Origin: VGWB01 sp964480945 | Lineage (GTDB): Bacteria > Bacteroidota > Ignavibacteria > UBA10030 | Direction: 5' to 3' | Assembly (NCBI GenBank): GCA_964480945.1 | Contig: CAYZRX010000008.1 | Coordinates: 23,787 to 87,786 of the forward strand | Length of the DNA: 64,000 nucleotides | Part shown: positions 33,643-42,512 of the stretch, in pieces | Position numbering within the stretch: position 1 is the stretch's first letter | Layout of the letters: each line of letters opens with the position of its first letter | Notes under the pieces: model-generated | Told to the model about the DNA's origin: nothing | Seen by the model: only the letters and a program-made list of their open reading frames with translations | The model's database searches: none | Translations under genes and position numbers: made by a program

Positions 33643-33664
33643 GATCAGAAAACCGGAGAACCCT

Positions 33665-34636
33665 ATGCCTCGGAAAATTCTCACTTTCGTCTGTCTCGTC
33701 GCCGCCGTTGTCCTGCTGTTCGGCTGCAGCACAAAACAACAGCAAAAGACGAAGCGGATCGCGGGGATCGTTTTCCAGGAGGATCAGTTCTTTCGCCTTG
33801 TGCTTTTCGGCATGCGCGACGCCGCGAAGAAGGACAGCGTGGAGCTCCTGGAAGCAAACAGCGCGGGCAAGCCGGACAAGGAGGTCCAGCTTATCAACAC
33901 CTACATCGCGACGAAGGTTGACGCCATCGTCATCTCCCCGCTGAGCGCGAAGGCTTCCGTCAGCGCGCTGACGCGCGCACACAATAGCGGGATCGTCATC
34001 GTTACGTACAATACCGCGGTCGACAGCGATGTGCCTTCGTCCTACATCGAGAGCGATCAGGTTGACCTGGGAGCGTCAACCGGCAGGGCTGCGCGCGCCT
34101 ACATCGAGAAGAGCCTGGGAGGAAAGGCGAAGGTCGCTATCATCGCGGTCGCGTCACAGGTCCCGGAACAGAGCATGATGAGGGTCGGAGGCTTCAAGAG
34201 CGAGATCACCAAGCTCCCCGGCGTCAAGATCATTGCCGAGCAGGATGCGTGGCTGGCCGAACAAGCGGTGAAGAAGGTCGGGGACATTCTGACGGCCAAC
34301 CCGGACGTCAACATCGTCTGGGCCGCGAACGAAGGAGGAACCGTCGGAGCAGTGATGGCGGTGAAGAACGCCGGCAAGGCCGGAAAAGTCGCGGTCTTCG
34401 GGACGGACATGAGCGACCAGCTTGCAAATTTCCTACTCGACAACGACAACGTGCTGCAAGCTGTCACGGGCCAGCGTCCGTTCGAGATCGGCTCGATGGC
34501 GGTTGATGCCGCCGTCAAGGTCCTGAGCGGCGAGAAGGTTGAGAAGAAGATTTCCCTGCCGGGCACTCTCTTCACTCGGGAGAAGCCGGACGAAGTGAGG
34601 CAGTTCAAGGAACAACTCAAAGAACTCAGCAAATAG
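33665..34636 (+). CDS. RbsB-like ABC transporter substrate-binding lipoprotein
   Basis: A 323-residue periplasmic-binding protein of the sugar-type I family. Signal and lipobox end in LLFGC (Cys at about 20). The two Rossmann-like lobes follow, with IAGIVFQEDQFFRLVLFGMRDAA, DAIVISPLSAKASVSALTRAHNSGIVIVTYNT, TGRAARAYIEK and VFGTDMSDQLANFLLD. Ribose, galactose or autoinducer-2-type ligands are usual for the family, but the sugar-binding residues cannot be assigned here. ATG 33665 was chosen from the signal peptide. It is the first gene of a four-gene importer operon. Confidence 0.88.
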   Translation: MPRKILTFVCLVAAVVLLFGCSTKQQQKTKRIAGIVFQEDQFFRLVLFGMRDAAKKDSVELLEANSAGKPDKEVQLINTYIATKVDAIVISPLSAKASVSALTRAHNSGIVIVTYNTAVDSDVPSSYIESDQVDLGASTGRAARAYIEKSLGGKAKVAIIAVASQVPEQSMMRVGGFKSEITKLPGVKIIAEQDAWLAEQAVKKVGDILTANPDVNIVWAANEGGTVGAVMAVKNAGKAGKVAVFGTDMSDQLANFLLDNDNVLQAVTGQRPFEIGSMAVDAAVKVLSGEKVEKKISLPGTLFTREKPDEVRQFKEQLKELSK

Positions 34637-34652
34637 CATCAACTCCATCCGA

Positions 34653-36167
34653 ATGGACGCACCGGTCCACAGACTCGAGACCGTTTCCCTTCGTAAAGAA
34701 TACCCTGGAACCCTCGCTTTGAATGACGCCTCCCTGTCATTCGAGAGCGGAAAGGTCCATGCCCTCATCGGGAAGAACGGCGCCGGCAAGAGCACGCTGG
34801 TGAAGATCCTCGCCGGTGCAATTCGGCCGACCCGCGGTTCGATTGTGCTGAACGGAGAGCACGTGCAGCTGCGATCCCCTGCGGATGCACTGCAGCGCGG
34901 CATCATCGCCGTCCATCAAGAGCTGAGTCTCGTTCCGGAGCTTTCAGTGGCGGAAAACATCCTGCTCGGACGCCTTCCGACGAAACAGGGTTGGGGCAGG
35001 ATTGTAATCGATTGGAAGAGCGTCTTCGCCCGCACGGAGGAGGTTCTCCAAAGTCTTGGCATCGAGTTCGACCTCCGGGCGAGGGCAAGCACCTTGGGGG
35101 TCGCGCAGCAGCAGGTGGTCGAGATCGCCAAAGCGATGTCCTATCGCCCCTCCGTCTTGATCCTCGATGAACCCACCTCTGCCCTCGCTCAGCACGAAAC
35201 GGATCGGCTGTTCGAGCTCGTACGAAGGCTCGCAGGTCAGGGGGTCATCCTCCTTTACATCACTCACCGGCTGCAGGAGCTGCAGCGGATCGCAAACACG
35301 GTGACCGTGCTCCGCAACGGATCGGTGGTCGGCACGATCGACATCGCCGATGCAAGGCCGTCGACCATCGTGCAGATGATGTTCGGGGAGAACCTGCAGA
35401 AGGCGCGCCCCGCGGAGCTGGTCGCGCGGAATGAGCCGTTCCTTGCCGTGAGGAACCTCTCGAAACGCGGTGCCTTTCAAAACATCAGTTTTGCCGTGAA
35501 CAGAGGGGAGATTGTTGGGATCGCGGGTCTTCTGGGTGCCGGAAGAACCGAATTGCTCCGAGCGATCTTCGGAGCAGACCCGCCGGATGAGGGGGATCTT
35601 CTGCTCGAAGGTACGCCGGTTCGACCGACCAGCCCGCAGCAGATGAAGAACCTCGGCGTAGCACTCACCCCGGAGAACAGAAAGGAACAGGGATTGGTGC
35701 TTCTTCTGAGCACCAGCGTCAACCTGTGTCTGGCCAGCCTCGATCGGATCGCGACCCACGGATTCCTGACACGCTTGCGCGAGCGGGCCGTCGTCGACAA
35801 GAACGTTCGCGAGCTCGATATCTCCGTCGCGAACGTCGATGCGCCCATTACGTACCTCAGCGGCGGCAATCAGCAGAAGGTCGTCATCGGAAAGTGGCTG
35901 AACACGCAGCCTCGCCTGGTGCTTCTCGATGAACCGACGCGCGGCATCGACCTTCAGGCGAAGCAGCAGATGTTCCAGCTCGTTTGGGAGATGAGCAAGC
36001 GGGGCATCAGCTCCATCGTCGTCTCGAGCGAGCTCGAGGAGCTGCTCGATCTCTGTCACCGCATTCTCATCATGCGACAGGGGCAGATCGTCGGCGAAGT
36101 CCAGCCGCAGGAGATATCTCTTGATAAGCTCTTCGCAGCCTGCATGGAAGAACAGGAAGTCCAATGA
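34653..36167 (+). CDS. RbsA-like sugar ABC transporter ATPase (two NBDs)
   Basis: A 504-residue protein with two fused nucleotide-binding domains. The first has Walker A GKNGAGKST near residue 40 and Walker B VLILDEPTSAL near 170. The second has a degenerate Walker A (GLLGAGRTE), signature LSGGNQQKV near 405 and Walker B LVLLDEPTRGID. This asymmetry is normal in RbsA/MglA. It powers the importer formed with the neighbouring permease. Its stop overlaps the start of the permease gene by 4 bp, a sign of coupled translation. Confidence 0.93.
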   Translation: MDAPVHRLETVSLRKEYPGTLALNDASLSFESGKVHALIGKNGAGKSTLVKILAGAIRPTRGSIVLNGEHVQLRSPADALQRGIIAVHQELSLVPELSVAENILLGRLPTKQGWGRIVIDWKSVFARTEEVLQSLGIEFDLRARASTLGVAQQQVVEIAKAMSYRPSVLILDEPTSALAQHETDRLFELVRRLAGQGVILLYITHRLQELQRIANTVTVLRNGSVVGTIDIADARPSTIVQMMFGENLQKARPAELVARNEPFLAVRNLSKRGAFQNISFAVNRGEIVGIAGLLGAGRTELLRAIFGADPPDEGDLLLEGTPVRPTSPQQMKNLGVALTPENRKEQGLVLLLSTSVNLCLASLDRIATHGFLTRLRERAVVDKNVRELDISVANVDAPITYLSGGNQQKVVIGKWLNTQPRLVLLDEPTRGIDLQAKQQMFQLVWEMSKRGISSIVVSSELEELLDLCHRILIMRQGQIVGEVQPQEISLDKLFAACMEEQEVQ

Positions 36168-37138
36168 TCACGCATTCAAGGTTTCGCATGTGGCTGAACG
36201 AGGGGATCCTCGAGATCATCCTCATTCTGTTCTGCGTCGCTCTGTCGTTCATAGCGCCCGGATTTCTAACGCCGGAAAATCTCCTCAACGTTTTGCGAAA
36301 CGTCTCTATGCAGGGCGTCATCGCCTTCGGGATGACGATGGTGATCATCTCCGGAGAGATCGATTTGAGCGTCGGGTCGGCCGTTGCATTCGCCAGCTGC
36401 CTGGCTGCATTTCTGACCCAGGCGCTGAGCGGTGCGGGCATCGGGATGCCGCTGGCGATCGCCGTTGCCATCCTCGTCACGCTCGCCGTTGGATTTCTGA
36501 TCGGCGCGTTTACCGGGCTTATGAGAACCAGGTACCAAGTCCCCTCCTTCATCACGACGCTCGCCCTGCTGACGGGGCTTTCCGGGGCAGCCGAGCTCAT
36601 CACCAACGGCTTTCCGCTCACACCTTTTCCCGACTGGTACAACTTTATCGGCGGCGGCTACGTGCTCGGGGTGCCATTTCCGGCCTTGATATTTCTTTTG
36701 ACATTTGTCGTACTGCAATTGCTGATGAACTACACCCCCTTTGGCCGCTCCGTCTACGCCGTCGGTGGAAACGCCGAGGCCGCGCGACTGAGCGGCATCA
36801 ATGTCAAACGCGTGAAGATTCTTGTCCTGGGGACGACTGCGTTCCTCGCCGCTATCAGCGGCATCATGGTTTCCTCTGAGATCATGTCCGGTACGGCAAC
36901 GACAGCCAAAGGGTGGGAGCTCGACGTCATTGCGGCGGTCATTATTGGGGGAACGAGCTTGATGGGAGGGGTAGGAAGAATTTGGGGAACGATGGTCGGC
37001 GTCGTGTTCCTCGGGGTGATCATGAACGGGATGACGCTGCTCAACGTGAGCGAGTACTGGCAGCATGTCGTGCGGGGGGCTCTGATTCTGGTCGCAGTCC
37101 TTCTGAATCTTCTGCAAAAGGGGAGAGAACAACGATGA
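36164..37138 (+). CDS. RbsC-like ABC transporter permease
   Basis: A 324-residue membrane protein with about eight to ten hydrophobic helices and family motifs GMTMVIISGEIDLSVGS, LIGAFTGLMRTRYQVPSFITTLA, YAVGGNAEAARLSGINV and AAVIIGGTSLMGGVGRIWGT. It forms the membrane channel with the RbsA-like ATPase. Both ends overlap neighbours by 4 bp (ATGA), so the four genes are translated as a block. Confidence 0.93.
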   Translation: MITHSRFRMWLNEGILEIILILFCVALSFIAPGFLTPENLLNVLRNVSMQGVIAFGMTMVIISGEIDLSVGSAVAFASCLAAFLTQALSGAGIGMPLAIAVAILVTLAVGFLIGAFTGLMRTRYQVPSFITTLALLTGLSGAAELITNGFPLTPFPDWYNFIGGGYVLGVPFPALIFLLTFVVLQLLMNYTPFGRSVYAVGGNAEAARLSGINVKRVKILVLGTTAFLAAISGIMVSSEIMSGTATTAKGWELDVIAAVIIGGTSLMGGVGRIWGTMVGVVFLGVIMNGMTLLNVSEYWQHVVRGALILVAVLLNLLQKGREQR

Positions 37139-38157
37139 ACGGTCACCAGCGTATCATGGCCGCCTTCAACGGCCAGCAATCCGATACGACACCTGTCATG
37201 CTCCACAATTTCATGATGGCGGCCCGGGAAGCCGGTATGACCATGCAAGAATTTCGAAGCAACCCGAACGAGATGGCGCGGGCGTTCATCGAAGCGGTCG
37301 AGAAGTACGAATACGACGGCATCATGATCGACGTCGATACTGTAACGCTTGCGGGAGCGGCCGGCGTGCCGATCGATTTTCCAGACGACCAGCCTGCCCG
37401 ATTGGGCGGTGCGCGATTGAAGGAGCTGGAAGAGGTAAAGGGCCTCGAGCCGGTCGACATCCGCAATTACCGCGGCGTTCAGATCTGGCTGGAGGCTACA
37501 TCAATCCTCAAACATCATTTCGACGATGCGATCCTCATCCGGGGCAACTGCGACCAATCGCCGTTCACGCTCGCCGGCATGCTGCGGGGCCTCGAACCAT
37601 GGATGCTCGACCTTGCCGATCCGGATCGCCACGCGCTCGCGCACCAGCTTCTGGAATACTGCACCGACATCACGCTCCAGTTCATCCGTCTCATGGCGCA
37701 AACCGGCGCGCACATGACGTCGAACGGCGATAGCATGGCGGGTCCTGAATTGATCTCACCCGACATGTTCCGGGAGTTCGCTCTACCCTATGAGAAACGG
37801 ATCGCCGACCGTGCGCACGAGTTGGGACTTCCGTACATCCTCCACATTTGCGGGAACACCGATCGCATCATCGACGACATGCTCGCGACCGGATCCGACG
37901 GCCTCGAGTTGGATTACCGAACCGATGCGGTGCTCGCTCACGGGAAAATGAAGGACCGGGCGGTGTTCGTCGGCAACATCGATCCGAGCGGCGTTCTCGC
38001 ACTTGGGACGCCAAGTCTCGTCGAAGAGAAGACGCACGAGCTCCTGACCATCTTTGCCGACACCCCGCGGTTCGTGCTTAACGCCGGCTGCGCAATTCCG
38101 CCGATCACTCCTCCGGAGAATCTGCGGACGATGATCCACGCCGCCCGCAGCTTCTGA
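37135..38157 (+). CDS. UroD/MtaA-family protein with zinc methyltransferase motif
   Basis: A 340-residue protein of the uroporphyrinogen decarboxylase superfamily. It keeps the zinc motif of the methyltransferase branch, H237-x-C239 (ILHICGNT) with C319 (NAGCAIPP), which binds the thiol acceptor in MtaA/MtbA-type methylcobamide:thiol methyltransferases and is absent from true HemE. The gene overlaps the permease by 4 bp, so its substrate is probably what the importer brings in or a product of it. No corrinoid protein gene is nearby. A decarboxylase role is unlikely. Confidence 0.82.
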   Translation: MNGHQRIMAAFNGQQSDTTPVMLHNFMMAAREAGMTMQEFRSNPNEMARAFIEAVEKYEYDGIMIDVDTVTLAGAAGVPIDFPDDQPARLGGARLKELEEVKGLEPVDIRNYRGVQIWLEATSILKHHFDDAILIRGNCDQSPFTLAGMLRGLEPWMLDLADPDRHALAHQLLEYCTDITLQFIRLMAQTGAHMTSNGDSMAGPELISPDMFREFALPYEKRIADRAHELGLPYILHICGNTDRIIDDMLATGSDGLELDYRTDAVLAHGKMKDRAVFVGNIDPSGVLALGTPSLVEEKTHELLTIFADTPRFVLNAGCAIPPITPPENLRTMIHAARSF

Positions 38158-38181
38158 CCTGCTGTAGCGAACGCAAGATTG

Positions 38182-38478
38182 CTACTCGACAAGCGTGTAT
38201 ATCTCGCGCCTCCCTGATTCCACCAGCGGCACAAACTTCTGATACCAAGCGCGGAAGTCACTGTGGGACATGACATCGCGCAGAGCCTTTTCGAAGGCAG
38301 CCATGGAGTCGTAGGTTGATTCCGTCACGAAGGTGTAAAACTCTCCTGTGAGATCCACCATGGCTCGAGACGGGCTGCCGCCGTGTGCCGCTTCGAGCTT
38401 CGCCCCCTCCTTCCAGAGCTCTTTCGCCTCCCTGGCTTTCCCAAATTTCAGTCGAAAGACATCCCGGACGAGAATCAT
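38182..38478 (-). CDS. NIPSNAP/dimeric alpha-beta barrel-type small protein
   Basis: A 98-residue protein of ferredoxin-like shape: VRDVFRLKFGKAREAKELWKEG, then DLTGEFYTFVTESTYDSMAAFEKAL and a closing strand REIYTLVE. This matches the NIPSNAP/ABM group of small dimeric proteins whose roles vary from haem degradation to stress response. The start at 38478 is supported by GGAGGAT six bases upstream, although the frame is open further. It converges on the importer operon and is not part of it. Confidence 0.7.
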   Translation of the reverse strand: MILVRDVFRLKFGKAREAKELWKEGAKLEAAHGGSPSRAMVDLTGEFYTFVTESTYDSMAAFEKALRDVMSHSDFRAWYQKFVPLVESGRREIYTLVE

Positions 38479-38710
38479 AGAACTATCCTCCTTTTGGCAG
38501 TTGATTGATGTGTGACTGTTTGAAACAGCAGAAGTACGAAGGTGAGATATCCCGGTGAACAACCTACTCACTGCAAGGGTTGCGGCACCGGCGGATTGAA
38601 TTCCACTCCCGTTTTCGATACCTTCTTTGAGAACTTTCTCACTTCTCGGTCGAAGGGGGATGTCTCCCTTTCCTTGACCTCCACGCAATAAGGCCGCCCT
38701 GAGAATCACC

Positions 38711-39910
38711 ATGAGCATTGTGCTCGAAGCGCAAGAGATCGGCACGTTGAAGAGAAGAAACAAGATTTTAACCCTGCTCATTATGAGTTGTTTTGCTCTC
38801 TCACTTGCCTTACTCGGCTGTGGATTTGACTACCTGATGGGGAGGATCAAGGGTCTTCAGGTACTTACCATCCCCGTGGCATTCGTCTTTGTGGGATCGC
38901 TGTTATACAATCTCGTCAATGGACTGAATGAACGCCTCTTCAGAAGCTCACCGCATGCAATTGAAGAGCCGGCGGGAGAGGCCGAATATGAGAAGAACAG
39001 AATTCTCCTCTGGATGGCCTGGACAACGTTGCTTGTTCTCGTCTGGGAGCTTTCTTTCTTGGGCCAGCACATCTTCGGCGCGCCCAAGCCATTGCTGGTT
39101 CTCGGTGAGACCTCCCCGTACGGTCTTCTTGCCGGAGCGGTTCTCGGTATCGGAGCGGCTTTCTCCGCTCTTCAGTGGGGCGCCTATTCCATCCTGCAAT
39201 CAGTGGAGGCACAACCGGCCGACAGAACGTTCGAGGCCGATGCTCTTCTTCTGGGCGTCGTCGAGGAAATCTGCAGGACTGCTGCCATTCCGCTGCCAGC
39301 GACGTTCATTGTTCCGGATGAGGCTCCGAACGCGTTTGCAGTCGGTCGAAGCCCGAATCACGCTTCCCTTGTCGTCTCTCAAGGACTCATTGAGGACCTG
39401 ACCCGCGATGAAATCAAAGGAGTCATAGCGCACGAGATAAGCCACATCAGGAGTTACGATATTCGGGCCAGAACCGTTGTTACAGCGCTCTTCGGATCCG
39501 CGATTTTGGCTTCTCATGGTGTCGAAACATTGGCGCTTCCAAAAGTGGCGGGAGTGAAGAAAGCACTGCTCCTTATCTTTTGGATCGCATCGTTTCTTGC
39601 GGTTCCAGCAGCCAGAGTGGCCCTCATCGTACTCACCTTCCGCCACCGAGAGTATCTCGCCGATGCATCAGCCGCCGTACTGACGCAGAACCCCCATGCC
39701 CTCACCGAAGCGCTTCTGAAGATTGAGCAAGGTGCCGGATCGTCCGTTATGATCAAGGGCAACGTTGCCCACCTTTGCATCATCGATCCATTGAACGGCG
39801 CGGCAAACTCCAAAGAGGGGTGGATCGCCGATCTCCTGGCAACTCATCCGCCGACACCGAAGCGAATTCTTGCCCTCGAGTCGATGGTCCCTAGCCACGC
39901 GCCACACTAG
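38711..39910 (+). CDS. HtpX-like M48 membrane metalloprotease
   Basis: A 399-residue protein with about four to six transmembrane helices (residues about 20-37, 50-70, 95-115, 135-160, 265-300). The zinc site is H241-E-I-S-H245, with a downstream Glu in REYLADASA, and the PNAFAVGRSP motif precedes it. HtpX-type proteases remove misfolded membrane proteins on the cytoplasmic face. It is longer than E. coli HtpX because of additional N-terminal helices. The S9 peptidase gene starts 106 bp downstream. Confidence 0.85.
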   Translation: MSIVLEAQEIGTLKRRNKILTLLIMSCFALSLALLGCGFDYLMGRIKGLQVLTIPVAFVFVGSLLYNLVNGLNERLFRSSPHAIEEPAGEAEYEKNRILLWMAWTTLLVLVWELSFLGQHIFGAPKPLLVLGETSPYGLLAGAVLGIGAAFSALQWGAYSILQSVEAQPADRTFEADALLLGVVEEICRTAAIPLPATFIVPDEAPNAFAVGRSPNHASLVVSQGLIEDLTRDEIKGVIAHEISHIRSYDIRARTVVTALFGSAILASHGVETLALPKVAGVKKALLLIFWIASFLAVPAARVALIVLTFRHREYLADASAAVLTQNPHALTEALLKIEQGAGSSVMIKGNVAHLCIIDPLNGAANSKEGWIADLLATHPPTPKRILALESMVPSHAPH

Positions 39911-40016
39911 TTAGCTCGTCAGATGTTTGTTTGAATCGTTGAATTCCACTCACGTTTTCTTTACCTTTTTTATCACTCTCCTGAACCCCTTCATCAACCA
40001 CGAGGAGCAACAATCC

Positions 40017-42410
40017 ATGCGCTCCATCTCCGTCCGTTCTGCACTCATCCTTTTTCTCTTCATCACCCTTACAGTCGACGTCGGCTCTCAAACCATGCCC
40101 CAACCCGGGAGGCCTTCCCGCGGCTGGCTCACGGTCGATACGATCATGCGCGATCCAAAGTGGATGGGCACCTCACCGAGCAGCGTTTTTTGGTCGGAGG
40201 ATGGCGAGAACGTTTATTTCAATTGGCGGCAGAAGGGGGACGAAGACGACTCTCTGTACGTTGTCGGTGCAAAGGGGGGCACGCCGCGACGGGTTCCGCT
40301 CGACGAGCGCAAGAAGCTCCCTTCACGGTACGGCACGTATAGCAAGGACAAAACCAGGAAGCTCTACACGAAGGATGGGGACATCTTTCTGTACGATATC
40401 CGGCGCAAGAAGGAAACGCGCCTCACAAACACTGTTGCGATGGAATCCAACCCGCGGTTCACCTTTGACGAGCAGAAGGTGGTCTTCGAGCGTGACAGGA
40501 ATCTCTTTCTCCTCGACCTGGCCTCCACGGCCGAGCTTCAGCTTACCAACCTGCAGTCCGGATCCGCGCAGAGAGACGCAACAAAGACCGATGAGGAAAA
40601 ATATCTTGAAAAACAACAGCTCGAGCTTTTCGAGGTGCTCCGCGAACGAAAGGCAAAGGGAGAAGCACAGAAGAAGCTGCAAGAAGCGCTTGAGCTGAAA
40701 CACCCGAAACCGTACTCCATCGGCCAGAAGTCCGCCTTTTCGTTCGTCCTTTCGCCCGACGAACGGTTCATCACATTCGCTCTGATTCAGAGACCAACGG
40801 ATACGAAGCGGACGATCGTACCGAACTATGTTACAGAGAGCGGTTTCACGGAGGACATTCCGGGACGAACAAAGGTCGGCGAACCCCTTTCAACAAGTGA
40901 ATTTTACGTCTATACTGTCGACCTTGACTCCATGATGCAGGTAAAGTATGACGACCTGCCCGGCATATTTCCCAAGCGCTCACCAGGCGACACAAGCAAA
41001 GTGCACGCGAAGGCCCGGCCTGTTTTCTTCAACGGCCCTTACTGGTCCGACGACGGTAAGCATGCGTTCGTGCAGGTCTTCTCCCAGGACAACAAGGACC
41101 GCTGGCTTGTGATGCTGGATGCGGAGAACGCGAAGCTCACCACACTCCTGGACCACCAGCATGATGATGCCTGGATCGGCGGTCCCGGCATCCGCGGGTT
41201 CGGCTTCTCCACCACCGGCGGCTGGCTGCCGGATTCGAGACGGATCTACTTCCAGTCGGAGGCGGACGGCTGGTCCCACCTCTACACCGTGACGCTCGAC
41301 GGCAAGATCAAGACCCAGCTCACGACGGGGAAGTTCGAGATCTATAACCCTCGCATCTCTCGCGACAAGAAGCGCTGGTATTTTACTTCGAACGAAGTTC
41401 ATTTCGGCGAGCACCAGTTCTATTCGATGCCGCTGGACGGAGGAACAAGAACCCGCATAACCACCATGGAAGGATGGAACGAGGGAATCCTCTCGCCCAG
41501 CGAGGATCGGATTGCCCTCCTGTACTCCTTCAGCAACAAGATGGACGAGCTGTACCTCATGGACAACAAACCCGGCGCAAGAGCAACGCAAATCACGAGC
41601 TCCCCCTCGGAGGAGTTTCGTTCGTACGACTGGCGGGCACCGGAGGTGCTGGCCTTCAAAGCGCGCGACGGCGCCGATGTGCCCCTGCGCCTCTACAAGC
41701 CCGACAAACCCAACGGCGCGGCGGTCATCTTCGTGCACGGCGCGGGCTACCTTCAGGATGCTCATAAAGGGTGGAGTGATTACTTCCGCGAGTACATGTT
41801 CAATAATCTCCTCGCGGACAAAGGGTACGCCGTCATCGATATCGATTACCGCGGCAGTGCAGGGCTGGGCCGCGACTGGCGCACGGCGATCTACCGGCAC
41901 ATGGGAGGAAAGGATCTGGATGACCAGGTTGACGGCGCGAAGTGGCTGGTGGAACAGCACGGGATCGATGCGAAGCGCATCGGCCTCTACGGCGGATCGT
42001 ACGGGGGTTTCCTCACACTGATGGCGCTGTTTACGACCCCCGATGTGTTCGCGGCGGGCGCAGCGCTTCGGCCGGTGACCGACTGGGCTCATTACAATCA
42101 TGGTTACACATCGGACATCCTTAACATTCCACAGGAGGACAGCGTGGCCTATCGGCGCAGCTCGCCGATCTACTTCGCCGACGGCCTCAGGGGCGCCCTT
42201 CTGATTTGTCATGGAGTCGTCGACGTGAACGTCCACTTCCAGGATGCCGTCCAGCTCGCGCAACGCCTGATCGAGCTGAAGAAGAAGAATTGGGAGCTCG
42301 CCGTCTATCCTGTGGAAAGCCACGGGTTTCGAGAACCGACGAGCTGGATGGATGAATATGGACGGATCCTAGAGCTGTTCGAAACTAACCTGCGGAAGAG
42401 CAATCGGTAG
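40017..42410 (+). CDS. Exported S9 prolyl oligopeptidase-family peptidase (longer)
   Basis: A 797-residue serine peptidase. Signal peptide residues 1-26, a beta-propeller domain (about 40-540) with WD40-like blades (GEHQFYSMPLDGGTRTRIT, DELYLMDNKPGARATQIT) and an alpha/beta-hydrolase domain. The catalytic triad is S661 (GGSYGG), D736 (VVDVNV) and H769 (ESHGF). It resembles DPP4/acylaminoacyl-peptidase types that trim peptides after import into the periplasm. ATG 40017 was chosen from the signal peptide. The neighbouring gene is a related but shorter enzyme. Confidence 0.9.
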   Translation: MRSISVRSALILFLFITLTVDVGSQTMPQPGRPSRGWLTVDTIMRDPKWMGTSPSSVFWSEDGENVYFNWRQKGDEDDSLYVVGAKGGTPRRVPLDERKKLPSRYGTYSKDKTRKLYTKDGDIFLYDIRRKKETRLTNTVAMESNPRFTFDEQKVVFERDRNLFLLDLASTAELQLTNLQSGSAQRDATKTDEEKYLEKQQLELFEVLRERKAKGEAQKKLQEALELKHPKPYSIGQKSAFSFVLSPDERFITFALIQRPTDTKRTIVPNYVTESGFTEDIPGRTKVGEPLSTSEFYVYTVDLDSMMQVKYDDLPGIFPKRSPGDTSKVHAKARPVFFNGPYWSDDGKHAFVQVFSQDNKDRWLVMLDAENAKLTTLLDHQHDDAWIGGPGIRGFGFSTTGGWLPDSRRIYFQSEADGWSHLYTVTLDGKIKTQLTTGKFEIYNPRISRDKKRWYFTSNEVHFGEHQFYSMPLDGGTRTRITTMEGWNEGILSPSEDRIALLYSFSNKMDELYLMDNKPGARATQITSSPSEEFRSYDWRAPEVLAFKARDGADVPLRLYKPDKPNGAAVIFVHGAGYLQDAHKGWSDYFREYMFNNLLADKGYAVIDIDYRGSAGLGRDWRTAIYRHMGGKDLDDQVDGAKWLVEQHGIDAKRIGLYGGSYGGFLTLMALFTTPDVFAAGAALRPVTDWAHYNHGYTSDILNIPQEDSVAYRRSSPIYFADGLRGALLICHGVVDVNVHFQDAVQLAQRLIELKKKNWELAVYPVESHGFREPTSWMDEYGRILELFETNLRKSNR

Positions 42411-42512
42411 ATCGGGCGATCGAGCCATCGAACCATTTCAAGGCGAGTCACATGCCGATGAGAAGATACGTCGATGAATCAAGAGTTTGAGTTTTCTCAC
42501 GGGAGGCTTTCC

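Noticed and set aside
40980..42323. 447-residue minus-strand frame opposite the S9 peptidase
   Set aside because: The sense strand has the complete catalytic triad; the antisense frame has no recognisable motif.
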